In this document: in pieces, positions 62,333-64,000 of the stretch
Layout of the letters: each line of letters opens with the position of its first letter
How positions within the stretch are numbered: position 1 is the first letter of the stretch
NCBI GenBank assembly: GCA_033762255.1
Contig: JANRLT010000051.1
Coordinates: 41,394-105,393, forward strand
Direction of reading: 5' to 3'
Source: Pirellulales bacterium
Lineage (GTDB): Bacteria; Planctomycetota; Planctomycetia; Pirellulales; JALHPA01
Length of the DNA stretch: 64,000 nt
Notes under the pieces: generated by a model
What the model was told of the DNA's origin: nothing
Seen by the model: the letters and a program-made list of their open reading frames with translations, nothing else
The model's database searches: none
Made by a program: the position numbers and the translations under genes

Positions 62333-64000
62333 ATGTCCCGCCTGAAAAAAAACCGCTGGCAAGCGCGCGTGCTGATGAGTCTGGGACTTTTCGCGCTTTG
62401 CGACAGTGATAACCGGTTATCCGCCGCGGACTTGCTGGTCAGTGATAACTTTGGCAGCCAAGTCTTGCTGTATGACGCCGCCACCGGCGCGGCACGGGGG
62501 ATTTTGATTCCCACCGCCTCGGGCGGCCTAAGCGGAGCCACCGGCATGCAAATTCGCAATGGCGATTTGTGGGTGGCCAGTCAGTATAGTAATCAGATTT
62601 TACGCTTTGATCTGGCAACCGGAGCCTTTAAAAGCAGTTTTGCCAGCGGCGGTTTGCTAAACGGTCCCTCCGATCTCAAATTTGGCCCGGATGGATTATT
62701 GTATGTCGGCAATTTTAATAATGGCCAAATCCTGCGTTACAACCCCGACACCGGCGCGGCGTTGGGGCAATTCAACCAAGCTTCCTCCCTGAGTGGCGTG
62801 TCATACCTCAACTGGGGGCCGGATGGGCAGCTTTACGCCAGTAGTTTTAATACAAATGAAGTCCTCAAATTTAATGCCGCCAGCGGAATATTTAGTGGCA
62901 TCGCGGCCAGCGGCGCGGGGTTGAATTCCCCTAGCGGGTTTCACTTTCGTAATGGCGAACTGTACGTCAATAGCACGCTCAGCCATCAAGTGCTGCGCTA
63001 TAATCCCTTGACGGGGGCCAGCCTGGGAACCTATATCACATTTCCCACGACCAACGCCTTTCCCTCGGATATCAATTTTAATGGTCCGGGGGGTACCGTT
63101 TTGGCGGCTTTATTGGGCGAGGCTTCCATCGTCAGCATTACCGATAATGGCGCGACCGGCACGTTTAGCGGAACATTTGCCAGCGGCCAGGGGTTGCAGA
63201 CGCCGTCGCAAATCCTGATTGCCGAGCGGCCGAATTTGTGGCAAGGCCCTAGCGGCGGAAATTGGTCCGTTGCGGCCAATTGGCGGCAGGGGATTGTCCC
63301 CAACAACGCCACCGCCATTGCCAAGTTTGTGGATGGCGCGGGTAGCCCCGCCACGCTGGACGCTAGCCACAGCGTCAATCAACTGGTGTTTGACGCCTCT
63401 TCCAGCTACACACTCAGCGGCCCCGCTGCCAATATTCTGAGCCTGACCGGCGCGAACCCTCTGATTAGCACCTCGGGGAGCGGCCTACAGTCGATCCGCA
63501 CCTCGCTCAATTTAGGAAATAACACCACGATCTCGGTCGGTGGTATCTCGCTGATTTTCGCCCTATCTAAAATTGCTACTAGCACTGTAGGGTCCGGCGT
63601 TACGGTCAACGTCGCCAGCAATCGCAACCTGACCTTGGCGGGCGTGACTAGTCCCCTGGGGAGCGCGGCGGGTAATCGAGCCGCGATCAATCTGCTTGGC
63701 CCCACCAGCACGTTACTGGTCTCGGCCGGGAATCATCATGTCGGTCATGTCGCCGGTCCCGGCGCTGGGGCCGGAACGGCGCTGGGCAGCACCACGATCG
63801 GCGGCGAATTATCGCTGACCGTCAGCGGCCTGCGACAAAACCGGCTTAACTTAAACGCGGGTTCCGCCACCACGCCGACACGCTTGACTACTCGCACGGA
63901 TGGCGGTGCCATTGGCCTGATCGTGCTGGATAACACGCTTACAAACCAAGGGACCGGCACCCCCGCGCTCAGCCTGATGAATGACGCGCAAATCGATCTG
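62333..64000 (+). CDS. Surface protein with NHL-like and beta-strand repeats, 3' truncated
   Basis: The frame starts at ATG 62333 (MSRLKKNRWQ) and is open to the window's right edge, 556 codons. A signal sequence is at about 12-31. Next come NHL/propeller-like units (about 35-290) with repeats SDLKFGPDGLLYVGNFNNG, LNWGPDGQLYAS, and GFHFRNGELYVNS. Then at about 300-316 is the WQGPSGGNWSVAANWRQG motif, typical of the autotransporter-type beta-strand repeat proteins of planctomycetes, followed by a Ser/Thr/Gly/Asn-rich solenoid to the end. The rest, including any dockerin, PEP-CTERM or similar anchor, is beyond the window. Confidence 0.88.
   Translation, partial: MSRLKKNRWQARVLMSLGLFALCDSDNRLSAADLLVSDNFGSQVLLYDAATGAARGILIPTASGGLSGATGMQIRNGDLWVASQYSNQILRFDLATGAFKSSFASGGLLNGPSDLKFGPDGLLYVGNFNNGQILRYNPDTGAALGQFNQASSLSGVSYLNWGPDGQLYASSFNTNEVLKFNAASGIFSGIAASGAGLNSPSGFHFRNGELYVNSTLSHQVLRYNPLTGASLGTYITFPTTNAFPSDINFNGPGGTVLAALLGEASIVSITDNGATGTFSGTFASGQGLQTPSQILIAERPNLWQGPSGGNWSVAANWRQGIVPNNATAIAKFVDGAGSPATLDASHSVNQLVFDASSSYTLSGPAANILSLTGANPLISTSGSGLQSIRTSLNLGNNTTISVGGISLIFALSKIATSTVGSGVTVNVASNRNLTLAGVTSPLGSAAGNRAAINLLGPTSTLLVSAGNHHVGHVAGPGAGAGTALGSTTIGGELSLTVSGLRQNRLNLNAGSATTPTRLTTRTDGGAIGLIVLDNTLTNQGTGTPALSLMNDAQIDL

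Noticed and set aside
1..64000. CRISPR array, tRNA, rRNA or prophage
   Set aside because: No regularly spaced direct repeats, clover-leaf or T-arm signature, rRNA stretch, integrase or phage structural gene was seen in the gaps or coding regions.

Overview
The window looks like a chromosomal piece of a planctomycete, probably of the Pirellula/Rhodopirellula type. This is inferred from gene content, not from a marker gene. It has two DUF1080 (3-keto-disaccharide hydrolase-like) proteins, a sulfatase next to its formylglycine-generating enzyme, a DUF2617 protein, a secreted beta-rich protein with a LEPR-XLL-like N-terminal motif, a truncated beta-strand-repeat adhesin, and many large secreted proteins with Ala/Pro/Thr-rich linkers. 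Base composition is moderately GC-rich. I see no rRNA, tRNA, transposase, phage gene or CRISPR array.

Layout. 1-4.1 kb: a 5'-truncated membrane protein overlapping an ABC ATPase gene. 4.2-7.4 kb: a secreted M14 peptidase and an HD-GYP c-di-GMP phosphodiesterase. 7.7-9.8 kb: two unknown membrane proteins, convergent with metF. 11-16.3 kb: a CBS-pair protein, a tandem-DUF1080 protein, and a divergent very large GH38-like protein. 16.4-23 kb: a sulfatase/FGE operon, a LEPR-XLL-like secreted protein, a DUF1269 protein and an SMP-30 lactonase. 23-24.3 kb: a long dispersed structured repeat and a nucleotidyltransferase/small-protein pair. 24.4-36 kb: a pseudopilin-like protein, then a same-strand run of a giant TPR protein, ExbB, ExbD, and a 1376-residue protein that joins a TonB-like membrane/Pro-rich N-terminus to an alpha/alpha-toroid C-terminus. 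36-45 kb: a short SecA, a DUF1080 protein, a sialate O-acetylesterase, a vWA lipoprotein, an STN-like protein and a small coiled-coil protein. 46-52 kb (minus strand): an alpha/beta hydrolase, a TPR protein, a second copy of the long repeat, pyrE, and a LysM plus L,D-transpeptidase protein whose catalytic Cys reads Ser. 52-54.7 kb: an orphan receiver, a nuclease-like/wHTH protein, a P-II protein and a DUF2617 protein. 55-64 kb: an SDR, a zinc-ribbon membrane protein, a quinone oxidoreductase, a PhoX phosphatase, an acyltransferase-3 protein with inserted ankyrin repeats, and a 3'-truncated NHL/beta-repeat surface protein that runs off the right edge.

The most promising system is the TPR-ExbB-ExbD-(TonB-like + toroid) cluster at 26.6-35.9 kb. 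It reads as an energised envelope machine in which the usual TonB C-terminal domain is replaced by a squalene-cyclase-like toroid. Other points worth a check are the ~420-bp composite repeat present twice, the ankyrin insertion in a membrane acyltransferase, the SecA that stops at the start of its helical scaffold, the L,D-transpeptidase with GSIR instead of GCIR, and a strong orphan terminator in a gene-free 700-bp gap.
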